In this document: positions 17,856 to 27,116 of the stretch, piece after piece
Layout: every line of letters begins with the position of its first letter
Position numbering within the stretch: the first letter of the stretch is position 1
Made by a program: the position numbers and the translations under genes
The notes under the pieces: model-generated
The model's database searches: none
What the model was told of the DNA's origin: nothing
Seen by the model: the letters and a program-made list of their open reading frames with translations, nothing else
Origin: Thermotalea metallivorans
Lineage (GTDB): Bacteria; Bacillota; Clostridia; Peptostreptococcales; Thermotaleaceae
Direction of reading: 5' to 3'
Length of the DNA: 64,000 nucleotides
NCBI RefSeq assembly: GCF_001562415.1
Contig: NZ_LOEE01000028.1
Span: 186,001 to 250,000, forward strand

Positions 17856-19444
17856 TAACACTAAGAAACCTGTAAATCCTCATAGAATTCAGGTTCTAAC
17901 TGCTTTTGCATAATTATTTTTGTTATTAAAATTTCCTGATTTTTAGCCATAATGGAAAAAATATTTCTCCGTAAATAGTGGGCTATTGTTGCTTCTGATA
18001 CAATTTCCTTAGATGGAGTCCGCAGGTAGCGAAGCTTAGTCGTATCTATACAGCCGCAATACTTTAATGATACGAATTGAAGGATCCCCATGGCGATACA
18101 GCAACACATCACATAACCCTCTATTGCCTTTACTGTTTGGACAATTCGTTCCTTAGCTTTTTCATCTTCAATCAGCTCAACAGGATGTTTTTCATTCTTT
18201 TTTCGGTAGCGTTTCAGCTTAGGCATAGACTTACTCCAAAACCGGTAGGCAAATCCGCCTATTACTTGTTTCAGCTCACGAAAGGTACATTCAATTTTAA
18301 AGCGATAGCTATAAAGGCGAATGATGGCTGTAGGCTCTAAAGTCGTATCAGTGCTTACCAGAATAGAATGGCTTCCTTTATATTCTACAAGGACAAACCG
18401 CAGCTCTTGGTATAGCTTTTGCCCCCAAAGAAGATTGATGCAGTAGTAACGAATGGTTTCTTCTTTTCCATAGATCATGATGGTTGTTTCTATAAAAGAA
18501 TCCTTCTTTGTTTCAAAGAGGTTTTTGAGTTTTACGGCTTCATCTTTTTTGGGTGGGCGGCCTCTTCCGGGTTTCTTAGGAGGTGCTTTTTTATAAGCAA
18601 CACAGGACTGTTTCGCTTTCGTTACAATCTGCATATCGCTATCATTTGCAGTATTTCATTCATTAAGTTTGGCAAGGGCAGTGATAGATAGAAAATATCT
18701 ATCAAGAAGAAGTATGGATTTCCCAATAACCTTTGTAATTTTAAAAGCGTTCTCTACCGTTTGACCCACGTGGCTATTCTGTATTTCTGGACAATCCTTC
18801 CAGCTAAAAATAGTGGAAACACCATCTTGTAAGTTAATAAAAAGGGGAAGACAAAACCATTGATTGATATCGCCAACCAGTACCCCAACTACACCAAACA
18901 TATGACCAAAAATATATTCAGCCTTGGAAGAATTCTCAGATTCTTGATGGAGTTTCTTTACTCCGGGCATATAGTGAGCTTCTTTTGCTTGCTTTACACC
19001 ATCCCCGATGAGGACAGCAGCATCCCCTTCATAGTAAACAGGGGCATATTCTTTTACTACGTGAAACCACTGATTTGCAAGAGATTCTAAAGACCAGGAG
19101 TTAGCACGAAAAAAGTGCAGCATTGTCTCGTAAAATCTAGGAGAAATAGCTAAATCACGCATAACGGAAGTAATGCCCAGGGTATCTGAGCGAAGCATAA
19201 AACCAACAACAATAATGACAAATCACTGGTAGGCGGCATATCTGGAAAAACAAGGTCTGAAGTTCTCTAAAATTTTATCAATAAATTTTATCATTTTTGT
19301 AGTCAATCACCGAAAGAGTATGATAAACTACAGAGAGCAGCTCTTTTGGTGATTTTTTTCCTCCTTATAGTCTCCAAGAACTTAAGGATATCATAAAATC
19401 GCTTAAAAGAGTTACTTTATTTTTGAAAACTTTTGACTGTCCAG
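17836..19444 (-). mobile_element. Insertion sequence with 18-bp terminal inverted repeats and a dead transposase
   Basis: CTGGACAGTCAAAAGTTT at 17836-17853 is exactly inverted at 19427-19444, giving a 1609-bp element around one transposase gene. The bases outside the two ends do not match, so no target duplication is visible; a deletion or recombination between copies would explain that. The 118 bases to the right before the next gene hold only a 23-codon frame (19491-19562 region) that may be a remnant. The element splits the glycan locus. Confidence 0.85.
17861..19294 (-). pseudogene. IS4-like DDE transposase, inactivated by two in-frame TGA codons
   Basis: One frame runs from ATG at 19294 to 17861 (478 codons) and is broken only by TGA at 19223-19225 and TGA at 18656-18658. 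The pieces are FVIIVVGFMLRSDTLGITSV...YALAKLNE (second piece) and MQIVTKAKQSCVAY...DLQVS (third piece). The segment GDGVKQAKEAHYMPG and LLDRYFLS contain likely catalytic Asp residues, and YRFKIECTFRELKQVIGG carries the Y-x6-E-x3-x2-K-like Glu motif. The first stop lies where related proteins tend to have Trp, so a TGG-to-TGA change is likely. Confidence 0.8.
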
Positions 19445-19562
19445 ATAGATAAAAAATAAAGAAAAATGATATGCATAAGGCATTATTAGATTTTATGGAT
19501 CTTGAACAGGTATTTGTCAATAATGAAAAAAACTATATTATTCTATATCAGAGGTTGTTAAC

Positions 19563-20543
19563 ATGAAAGTATCAATTATTATTCCAAATTATAACGGGGG
19601 AAAATACTTAAAAGTTTGCCTAGACGCTTTGCGTAGGCAAACTTTTAAAGACTTTGAGACAATCATTGTTGATAATGCTTCAACAGATAGCAGTTATAAA
19701 ATAATAAGTGACTATTATTATCCTAATTTTCAATTAATTAAGTTGGATAAAAACTATGGTTTTAGCAAAGCTGTAAATGAAGGAATTAAAATTGCAAAAG
19801 GAGAATATGTTGTGTTGTTAAATAATGATACAGAAGTAAAAGAAGACTGGCTGTATCATTTGATTCAATGTATAAAAGAAGATGATCGTATATTTTCTTG
19901 CTCCAGCAAAATGATTCAATATTATGATAGAATAAAAATTGACGACGCAGGGGATGCATATACAATTCTAGGATGGGCTTATAAGAGAGGCGATGGGCAG
20001 AGTATAGAAAAATACGACAAAAATGAAGAAGTATTTAGTAGTTGTGCTGGTGCAGCCATATATAGGAGAAAAATATTTAATCAAATAGGCGATTTTGATG
20101 AGCAGTTTTTTGCCTACATGGAAGATGTGGATATAGGTTATCGCGCAAGGATCTATGGATATCGTAATGTGTATTGTCCTGATGCAATAGTATATCATAT
20201 TGGTAGTGGTACAAGTAAGGGCAAATATAATGAGTTTAAAATAGAACTAGCTGCAAGAAATAATGTTTATGTGCCATATAAAAATATGCCTTTGGTTCAG
20301 CTATTATTTAATCTTCCTTTTCTATGCATAGGGTTTTTAATAAAGTATATGTTTTTTGTAAAAAAAGGATATGGAAGAGTATATTTGAACGGTTTATGTG
20401 AAGGTTTAAAAAGCTTAAAAAAGATTCGACGCGTAAAATACGAAAGGAAGCATTTCTGGAATTATATAAAAATTGAAGGCATGCTTTTTATGAATACACT
20501 CAGGTATGTAAGAAGTAAGCTTTGGGGTTTTGTAAGATGGTAA
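19563..20543 (+). CDS. GT2-family glycosyltransferase
   Basis: 326-residue GT-A fold enzyme of the rhamnosyltransferase-like group. SIIIPNYNGGKYLKVCLDAL at the start, VDNASTDSS, and VLLNNDTEVKEDWLYHL (DxD-type metal site) are present, followed by DEQFFAYMEDVDIGYRARI with the catalytic ED motif. Hydrophobic residues at about 240-265 may be a membrane anchor. AGAGG precedes the ATG at a normal distance. It is the first intact gene after the insertion sequence. Confidence 0.85.
   Translation: MKVSIIIPNYNGGKYLKVCLDALRRQTFKDFETIIVDNASTDSSYKIISDYYYPNFQLIKLDKNYGFSKAVNEGIKIAKGEYVVLLNNDTEVKEDWLYHLIQCIKEDDRIFSCSSKMIQYYDRIKIDDAGDAYTILGWAYKRGDGQSIEKYDKNEEVFSSCAGAAIYRRKIFNQIGDFDEQFFAYMEDVDIGYRARIYGYRNVYCPDAIVYHIGSGTSKGKYNEFKIELAARNNVYVPYKNMPLVQLLFNLPFLCIGFLIKYMFFVKKGYGRVYLNGLCEGLKSLKKIRRVKYERKHFWNYIKIEGMLFMNTLRYVRSKLWGFVRW
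19608..19648. repeat. 15-bp perfect inverted repeat inside a glycosyltransferase gene
   Basis: TTAAAAGTTTGCCTA at 19608-19622 is exactly inverted at 19634-19648, with an 11-base spacer. It falls about 45 bases after the start codon and encodes ordinary family residues (KVCLDALRRQTF). Confidence 0.6.
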
Positions 20544-20639
20544 TCATAATTTTGTAACGTATGTGGTAAGTTAATATCTCAATAACATATTTTTCTGCTA
20601 TGAGGTCATTATATGATATAATAAAAAGAGGTAAAATCT

Positions 20640-20678
20640 GTGAAGAATGAAAAAAAGAATAAAAAGGATGTTATTTAA
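20640..20678 (+). CDS. 12-codon leader reading frame coupled to the next glycosyltransferase
   Basis: GTG at 20640, eight bases after AAGAGGT, opens a very basic peptide (MKNEKKNKKDVI) whose TAA stop overlaps the ATG of the next gene as TAATG. A TATAAT at 20617-20622 lies upstream. The arrangement would couple translation of the two. It may equally be chance in AT-rich DNA; no homologue is claimed. Confidence 0.3.
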   Translation: MKNEKKNKKDVI

Positions 20679-21556
20679 TGGATTTATCAATTATAATTGT
20701 TAATTATAACACCAAAGAGCTAACACTACAGACATTAAGGTCTATATATGCTGGAAATAATAAATTTTTATATGAAGTGATTTTGGTCGATAATGCTTCA
20801 AAGGATGATAGCGTCGAGGTATTCAAAAAAGAATTTCCTCAAGTCAAACTCATTGAAAATAATCAAAACCTTGGATTTTCCAAAGCAAATAATATTGGAA
20901 TAAAAATGGCTGGTGGAAGATATATATTGCTACTAAATTCTGACACATTGGTTATAGAAGACACTTTGGAAATCATGATAAAGTTTATGGATACACATTT
21001 GGATGTAGGAGCTGCAGGATGTAAAGTGGAATTGCCTGATGGGAGTCTGGATAAAGCATGTAAAAGAAGTTTTCCTACACCGCAAAACGCTTTATATCAT
21101 GCATTAAAACTAGATCACATATTTCCTCACCATAAAAAATTTGGTGAATACAATCTTACTTTTTTAGATGAAAATCAAACTCATGAGGTGGACTGTCTTG
21201 TAGGGGCTTTTATGCTGATAAGACGTGAAGTGATTGAGCAAGTGGGCCTTCTAGATGAGGATTTTTTTATGTACGGAGAGGATATTGACTGGTGCTATCG
21301 AATTAAGCAAGTCGGATGGAAAATTGTATATTATCCAAAGACAAAGATTATCCATTATAAAGGCGGCAGCAGCAAAAAAAAGAATCCTAAATTGATTTAC
21401 GAGTTTTATCGGGCCATGTATCTTTTTTACCACAAGCACTACAGATATAAATATCCATGGTCTGTAAAATGCATTACATACACGGGTATAGGCGTTATGC
21501 TGGCTATAAAATTGTTATTCAATTGGTTCAAAGGTTTTAGGAGGCATGAAAAATGA
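20678..21556 (+). CDS. GT2-family glycosyltransferase (rhamnosyltransferase-like)
   Basis: 292 residues with the dTDP-Rha transferase-like pattern DLSIIIVNYNTKELTLQTL, VDNASKDDSVEVF, LLLNSDTLVIEDTLE and VGLLDEDFFMYGEDIDWCYR (metal and catalytic acidic residues). CLVGAFMLIRREVIEQVG is also a family block. A hydrophobic segment lies near the C terminus. It overlaps the next gene by four bases (ATGA), so the two are co-translated. A role in adding rhamnose is inferred from the nearby rfb genes. Confidence 0.85.
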   Translation: MDLSIIIVNYNTKELTLQTLRSIYAGNNKFLYEVILVDNASKDDSVEVFKKEFPQVKLIENNQNLGFSKANNIGIKMAGGRYILLLNSDTLVIEDTLEIMIKFMDTHLDVGAAGCKVELPDGSLDKACKRSFPTPQNALYHALKLDHIFPHHKKFGEYNLTFLDENQTHEVDCLVGAFMLIRREVIEQVGLLDEDFFMYGEDIDWCYRIKQVGWKIVYYPKTKIIHYKGGSSKKKNPKLIYEFYRAMYLFYHKHYRYKYPWSVKCITYTGIGVMLAIKLLFNWFKGFRRHEK

Positions 21557-22956
21557 TCAAAAGCCACCAAAAGCTTTTAAATAGCATTTTGATCCTTATA
21601 GATAGTATAATCATTTCTCTAGCACTAATTTTAGCTTGGCTGGTTAGATTTGAAACAGAAATATTTGCTCCCAGCCAATGGCATTTGGATTTTAAAACTT
21701 ATATGGTCCCTCTTGTTTTTATTATTCCTCTTTATCTTTTGATTTATAATGCTTTAGGACTATATGCGCCCCATAGAATGAAAAAAATAGACAGCGAAAT
21801 ATTGACCTTGATAAAAGCGAACATCATTGGATTGTTAATACTGATTAGTATGTTGTTTATTGTAAAACAAATCCATTACTCAAGATATGTATTACTATTG
21901 TTTGTAATATTCAGCGTCTTATTAAGCATTTCTGAAAGGGTGTTGTTGCGAAAAGCGCTGAGAGAACTTCGAAAGCATGGATTTAATCAAAAACATGTAC
22001 TAGTCATTGGTGCCGGGGATTTAGGGTGCAGCTTTGCCTATAAAATTCAACAAAACAAGCATTTGGGGTACAATATAGTAGGTTTTCTGGATGACGAGAT
22101 GAAGGTGGGATACAAAATAGGTAATGGGTATGTACTGGGAAATATAGATTATTTACCCACGGTAATTTTTAATTATGATTTGGATGAAGTAATAATTGCC
22201 ATACCTTTAAAACAATATGATCGTTTAAATAACATCATCAAAACCTGTGAAAAATACGGCGTGAAAGCTCAGATTATTCCTGACTATTATAAGTATCTAC
22301 CTGCGAAGCCCTATGTGGACCAATTAGATGATATACCCATTATCAATATTCGCCATGTGCCTTTAGATGATGCTTTCAATAAGTTAATAAAAAGAACAAT
22401 GGACATTGTACTTTCTATTACAGGAATCATCCTTACATCCCCCATATTGTTACTGACTGCGACAGTGATCAAACTGACATCGCCGGGACCTGTGCTGTTT
22501 AAACAAACTCGTGTAGGACTTCATAGAAGAGCATTTGAAATGTATAAATTTAGAAGTATGAAGGTGCAAAAGGACGAGGAAGAAAAGACCCAGTGGACGA
22601 CAAAAAATGATCCAAGAAAGACGAAATTTGGCAATTTTATTCGTAGGACAAGCATTGATGAGCTTCCTCAACTTTTCAATGTTTTAAAAGGGGATATGAG
22701 TTTAATTGGTCCAAGGCCTGAAAGACCGTACTTTGTAGAAAAATTTAGGGAAGAAATCCCCAAATACATGATTAAACACCATGTGCGTCCCGGAATAACT
22801 GGTTGGGCACAAGTGAACGGTTGGCGGGGAGATACGTCGATTAAAAGAAGAATTGAGCATGATATTTACTATATAGAAAACTGGAGTTTGTGGTTGGATA
22901 TAAAGATTATCTTTTTAACAATATTCAAGGGATTTATCAATAAAAATGCCTATTAA
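21553..22956 (+). CDS. Polyprenyl-phosphate sugar-1-phosphate transferase (WbaP/WcaJ type)
   Basis: 467-residue initiating enzyme that moves a hexose-1-phosphate from its nucleotide sugar to undecaprenyl phosphate. The N-terminal half has about four membrane helices and a Rossmann-like domain (VLVIGAGDLGCSFAYKI). The C-terminal catalytic domain begins with the re-entrant helix near residue 280 and shows SPGPVLFKQTRVGLHRRAFEMYKFRSM, RRTSIDELPQLFNVLKGDMS and LIGPRPERP. The motif order is complete. In S-layer glycosylation loci the matching enzyme is WsfP/WsaP. Confidence 0.92.
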   Translation: MIKSHQKLLNSILILIDSIIISLALILAWLVRFETEIFAPSQWHLDFKTYMVPLVFIIPLYLLIYNALGLYAPHRMKKIDSEILTLIKANIIGLLILISMLFIVKQIHYSRYVLLLFVIFSVLLSISERVLLRKALRELRKHGFNQKHVLVIGAGDLGCSFAYKIQQNKHLGYNIVGFLDDEMKVGYKIGNGYVLGNIDYLPTVIFNYDLDEVIIAIPLKQYDRLNNIIKTCEKYGVKAQIIPDYYKYLPAKPYVDQLDDIPIINIRHVPLDDAFNKLIKRTMDIVLSITGIILTSPILLLTATVIKLTSPGPVLFKQTRVGLHRRAFEMYKFRSMKVQKDEEEKTQWTTKNDPRKTKFGNFIRRTSIDELPQLFNVLKGDMSLIGPRPERPYFVEKFREEIPKYMIKHHVRPGITGWAQVNGWRGDTSIKRRIEHDIYYIENWSLWLDIKIIFLTIFKGFINKNAY

Positions 22957-22969
22957 AAGGAGGAGAACA

Positions 22970-23953
22970 ATGACTGTACTGGTGACAGGCGGGGCAGGAT
23001 ATATCGGCAGCCATACAGTAAGGGCACTGGTAGACAAAGGGAGAAGTGTTGTTGTTCTGGACAACTTGCAAAAAGGGCATAAACAAGCGGTAAAGGGTGC
23101 TGATTTAGTTATAGGAGATATTTCCAATGAAGAGCTGGTAACAGAAATTATAAAAAAGTATGACGTAACCAGCGTTATACATTTTGCAGCGGACAGCCTT
23201 GTTGAGGAATCTATGATGGAGCCAAGAAAATATTATCATAATAATGTGATAAAAACGATCAAATTACTGGATGCAATTCTAAAAAACAGTATAAACAAAA
23301 TTGTGTTTTCATCAACAGCTGCTGTGTATGGGTCACCTAAAGAAGTACCTATTCAAGAAAACATAGAGCTAAAGCCAACGAATGTCTATGGCAGAACGAA
23401 ACGGATGATAGAGAATGTATTAGAAGATTACGATATGGCATATGGATTAAAATATATAGCCCTTCGTTATTTTAATGCTGCCGGTGCCTGTGTAACCGGG
23501 GAGATAGGAGAAGACCATTCACCGGAAAGTCATTTGATTCCTATTATTCTACAAGTAGCTTTAGGAAAAAGAGACAAACTAATCATATATGGGAATGATT
23601 ATCATACAAAGGACGGGACATGCATAAGAGATTATGTCCATGTAAGTGATCTAGCAGAAGCCCATATCTTGGCTTTGGAAGCCCTGGAAGGCGGAAAAGA
23701 TTCTACAATATATAATGTTGGAAATGGAAAGGGCTTCAGCGTTAAGGAGATTGTTTTAGAGATAGAAAAGTTTATTGGGAAAGAAATACCTAAGGAGATA
23801 TCCTTGCGTAGACCGGGAGATCCCGATATATTGATTGCCAGCATTGAAAAAATAAAGAAAGAATTAGGATGGCATCCCAAATATACATTATATGATATAA
23901 TAGAAACAGCATGGCGGTGGCATAACAGTCATCCGCAAGGGTTTGAAGAATAA
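22970..23953 (+). CDS. galE: UDP-glucose 4-epimerase GalE
   Basis: 327-residue SDR that interconverts UDP-glucose and UDP-galactose. TGGAGYIGSHTVRAL (NAD), FAADSLVEESM, FSSTAAVYG and YGRTKRMIE (Tyr-x3-Lys) are all present, with RYFNAAGA and GTCIRDYVHV. ATG 22970 follows AAAGGAGGAGAAC; an earlier in-frame ATG lies within the previous gene. The product would feed the initiating transferase just upstream. Confidence 0.93.
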   Translation: MTVLVTGGAGYIGSHTVRALVDKGRSVVVLDNLQKGHKQAVKGADLVIGDISNEELVTEIIKKYDVTSVIHFAADSLVEESMMEPRKYYHNNVIKTIKLLDAILKNSINKIVFSSTAAVYGSPKEVPIQENIELKPTNVYGRTKRMIENVLEDYDMAYGLKYIALRYFNAAGACVTGEIGEDHSPESHLIPIILQVALGKRDKLIIYGNDYHTKDGTCIRDYVHVSDLAEAHILALEALEGGKDSTIYNVGNGKGFSVKEIVLEIEKFIGKEIPKEISLRRPGDPDILIASIEKIKKELGWHPKYTLYDIIETAWRWHNSHPQGFEE

Positions 23954-23968
23954 GGGGGAAACCGAACC

Positions 23969-24883
23969 ATGAAAGTGCGCAAGGCTATTATCCCAGCAGC
24001 AGGGCTGGGAACAAGATTTTTACCAGCTACAAAAGCACAACCTAAGGAAATGCTTCCCATCGTAGATAAGCCTACGATCCAATATATCATCGAGGAAGCT
24101 ATAGCATCGGGAATAGAGGATATTTTGATTATTACAGGCCGAAACAAGAGGGCTATTGAAGATCATTTTGACAGATCAATAGAACTGGAATTGGAGTTGG
24201 AGCAAAAAAATAAGAAGGAGCTATTAGCACAAGTTCAAAGTATATCGAATATGGTGAATATACATTATGTCAGACAGAAAGAGCCAAAAGGACTTGGACA
24301 TGCTATCAATTGTGCTAAAAGCTTTATCAGCAAAGAACCCTTTGCGGTATTGTTAGGGGATGATATTGTAGATGCTTCAACACCCTGTCTGAAACAGCTT
24401 ATGGATATCTATAACGAGTATAAGACAACGGTTTTAGGAGTGCAGACAGTCCGAAAAGAAGATGTGAGCAGATACGGTATTGTGAGTGGGAAGCATATCG
24501 AAGACGGGGTGTATAAGGTAAAGAATTTAGTGGAAAAGCCGGCAGTAGATCAAGCACCTTCCAATATTGCTATCTTAGGTAGATATATTATCACACCTGA
24601 AATCTTCGATATACTGGAAAATTTAAAGCCAGGAACTGGTGGAGAGATACAGCTTACGGATGCCTTAAAAGCCCTGTCAAAACAGCAGGCCATGTATGCC
24701 TATCATTTTGAGGGAAAAAGATATGATGTGGGAGACAAACTGGGTTTTCTGCAGGCTACCGTTGAATTTGCTTTGAAGAGGGAAGAAATTAGAGATGCAT
24801 TTAAAGAATATCTGATGGATTTAGTAAACAACGGATTATTGCGTGATGCGTATAAAGAAGTAGCCATAAGTGCAGGGGAATAA
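23969..24883 (+). CDS. galU: UTP-glucose-1-phosphate uridylyltransferase GalU
   Basis: 304-residue enzyme that makes UDP-glucose. The signature KAIIPAAGLGTRFLPATKAQ is at the N terminus, with KEMLPIVDKPTIQYIIEEA, GLGHAINCAKSFI and VLLGDDIV later, and the family C-terminal KRYDVGDKLGFLQATVEFAL. It lies 15 bases after galE and ends the glycan locus. With the phosphoglucomutase at 37159 and GalE it completes the route glucose-6-P to UDP-Gal. Confidence 0.95.
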   Translation: MKVRKAIIPAAGLGTRFLPATKAQPKEMLPIVDKPTIQYIIEEAIASGIEDILIITGRNKRAIEDHFDRSIELELELEQKNKKELLAQVQSISNMVNIHYVRQKEPKGLGHAINCAKSFISKEPFAVLLGDDIVDASTPCLKQLMDIYNEYKTTVLGVQTVRKEDVSRYGIVSGKHIEDGVYKVKNLVEKPAVDQAPSNIAILGRYIITPEIFDILENLKPGTGGEIQLTDALKALSKQQAMYAYHFEGKRYDVGDKLGFLQATVEFALKREEIRDAFKEYLMDLVNNGLLRDAYKEVAISAGE

Positions 24884-24930
24884 AGGACAAAGCATTGAGA
24901 GTATTCAATTTTTTTGAGGCTGTCATCCTC

Positions 24931-26382
24931 CTAGGACAGGTTTTCCGGATGGGAAGGAATGATAAATTCTATACATGCACCGCCACGGTCACTGTTTCGG
25001 GCAGTAATACTCCCTTTATGCTTTTCAATAATAATCTTGCACAGATATAAACCAATGCCTGCATGACCCTTTTCCTGAGATCTGGAAAGATCTCCTTGAT
25101 AAAATTTCTTAAAAAGGTTGGCAAGATCCCTTTTAGAAAATCCGGGTCCTGAATCTGTTATTTCAAAATGGGCTTTGTGATCATCAATTGTGGCATGAAT
25201 GGCGATACAGCCATTTTCCGGGGTGAATCTGATACTGTTTGAGAGGATATTGTCCATGACCTGTGATAATCTCACCGGATCGATAAAAAACGGGTGATTG
25301 TATTTTCTGACATCATTTATTTTTACCGACAAAGATATTTTTTTCCTGAATGCAAGGGTTTGAAAATCCTTTGCTTTCGTTTCAATAAAATGAATGATAT
25401 TTTCAAGGCGGAAGCGAAGGGTAAAGTCCGGGTTTTCCATTTTTGACAGTTCATTGATGTTTTCAATTAAACCAATCATATAATCCGTGTTCTTTTCGAT
25501 GGAGGATAAATATCTTTTGATCATATCTATATCAGGATTGCTTTTGTTTATCAGCACTTCCGCATGACCCTTGATGATGGTCAGGGGTGTACGCAGATCA
25601 TGGGACAGGGCTCTGATCATATCCCGCCTTTCTTCTTCTTGGCGCCATTCCCTGATGAGGGAATCATGCAATTCTTTTCTCATTTTTTCAAAAGCTCTGC
25701 AAAGCAATCCGATTTCATTATCAGCATCGAAGGCAATGGTAAAATCCAGGTCATGATTTCGGATTTTTTCTGCTGCATGTATTAATTCTTTCATAGGTAT
25801 ATTGATATGCTTGCTGAATAATTTGGCAAATATAATGATGAAAAGGACAAGATAAAACAGAGGGGAAAAGAAGGTAAATAATTCAAGGAAAAGGGCTAGA
25901 AAGTTGTATCTGGGATCAGGAAAACTTACCCTTAAATAATATTGAATTAAAACATACCCTTGTATATGATTATCCACATAAACAGGAATGTATTTTGTGA
26001 CTTTTCCGGTGAGCCGGGTTATGGTTTTTTCTTCTGATGGGAACTGCCGTTGCTCGTCCAGGGGTTTGCCGGTGTTGCTGTATAGGATATCGCCGTTGAA
26101 ATTTCTCACTTCATATTTGATATTGGTGGAGTGTACCAATGCATCAAAAACCTTTTGGTTTTCTTGATCAAAAATGAGAGATCCTTTTTCGTAAACGAAA
26201 TCTCTTAGCTTCTGTACTTTAGGAACGTGGTAATCACTTCTTAATAAAATGTTTGTGTTGATCAGATAAAAAAACAAAATGTAAGTAATCAATGTAAAAA
26301 CAAAACTAAGTATCATTACAGTAAAAGAAAATAATATAAATTGTTTGCGAATAGACAAATGATGTACTAAATTTTTTCCCAT
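24931..26382 (-). CDS. lanK: Lanthipeptide-locus sensor histidine kinase (LanK-like)
   Basis: 483 residues. Two membrane helices (about 15-40 and 165-190) flank a ~120-residue outer domain, followed by a HAMP-like linker, HisKA with RALSHDLRTPLTIIKGHAEV (phospho-His near residue 260), and an ATPase domain with N-box ILSNSIRFTP, ITDSGPGFS and GHAGIGLYLCKII. It overlaps the regulator gene by 16 bases and reads in the same direction as the immunity transporter genes, which places it in the lantibiotic locus. The outer domain may sense the peptide or cell-wall damage. Confidence 0.85.
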   Translation of the reverse strand: MGKNLVHHLSIRKQFILFSFTVMILSFVFTLITYILFFYLINTNILLRSDYHVPKVQKLRDFVYEKGSLIFDQENQKVFDALVHSTNIKYEVRNFNGDILYSNTGKPLDEQRQFPSEEKTITRLTGKVTKYIPVYVDNHIQGYVLIQYYLRVSFPDPRYNFLALFLELFTFFSPLFYLVLFIIIFAKLFSKHINIPMKELIHAAEKIRNHDLDFTIAFDADNEIGLLCRAFEKMRKELHDSLIREWRQEEERRDMIRALSHDLRTPLTIIKGHAEVLINKSNPDIDMIKRYLSSIEKNTDYMIGLIENINELSKMENPDFTLRFRLENIIHFIETKAKDFQTLAFRKKISLSVKINDVRKYNHPFFIDPVRLSQVMDNILSNSIRFTPENGCIAIHATIDDHKAHFEITDSGPGFSKRDLANLFKKFYQGDLSRSQEKGHAGIGLYLCKIIIEKHKGSITARNSDRGGACIEFIIPSHPENLS

Positions 26383-27050
26383 CTATATCCGACTCCCCAT
26401 ACAGTTGCTATATGGTTTTTCACCACACCGGCAGCAGTCAATTTTTGTCTGATTTTTTTGATGTGTTCAGCGATGCCGGAAGCATCTCCTACCGCATCAT
26501 AACCCCAAATTTTTTCGTAGATTTGCTCTTTAGAAAATACTTGACCACAATGCATTGACAGCAATTCAATAATATGAAATTCTTTTTTTGTAAAAAGAAC
26601 AGGTTGGTTTTTGCAATAAACGGTTTTTTCTGTGAGATCAATGATGAGGTCATCAAAAATAAGCCTTGATTTTCCTTGAGATGCTTTTCTTTTTTCCCTT
26701 CTTAAATGAGCTTTGATTCTGGCTTTTAATTCAATTATACTGAAGGGTTTGGTAACAAAGTCATCCCCGCCTGCCGCAAATCCTTGTATTTTATCTTGTT
26801 CTGTTTCTTTGGCTGTTAAAAAAATAATGGGACAGTGGACCATATTTCGAATTTCCCTGCATACCTCCAGACCATCTTTATGGGGCATCATAATGTCTAA
26901 AAGAATAAGGTCCGGTTGAGATTTTGCCTTTTGAATTGCCTCTTCACCATTGGAAGCCTCCATGACAACATAATTTTCCTCCAGCAGAGAATCTTTTAAA
27001 AATGATAATATATCTTTTTCATCATCGGCAATTAATATTTTTTCACCCAT
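26367..27050 (-). CDS. lanR: OmpR-family response regulator (LanR-like)
   Basis: 227 residues: receiver domain with ILIADDEKDI, phospho-acceptor LILLDIMMPHKDG (Asp ~51) and FVTKPFS, then a winged helix (FTKKEFHIIELLSMHCGQVF, EQIYEKIWGYD, VWGVGYRWEKI). ATG 27050 follows GGGGAGGTAATCTATGCC; the longer in-frame extension lacks a ribosome site. Its likely targets are the divergent promoters between the transporter gene and the precursors. Confidence 0.88.
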   Translation of the reverse strand: MGEKILIADDEKDILSFLKDSLLEENYVVMEASNGEEAIQKAKSQPDLILLDIMMPHKDGLEVCREIRNMVHCPIIFLTAKETEQDKIQGFAAGGDDFVTKPFSIIELKARIKAHLRREKRKASQGKSRLIFDDLIIDLTEKTVYCKNQPVLFTKKEFHIIELLSMHCGQVFSKEQIYEKIWGYDAVGDASGIAEHIKKIRQKLTAAGVVKNHIATVWGVGYRWEKI

Positions 27051-27116
27051 GGCATAGATTACCTCCCCTCTTTTATTATACAATAGAACCAGACAAAGTA
27101 AAATTATGAGAAAAAA

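Noticed and set aside
17861..19294. UGA read as Trp in the transposase
   Set aside because: Neighbouring genes end normally at TGA and use TGG for Trp, and only this mobile gene has in-frame TGA; decay is the simpler reading.
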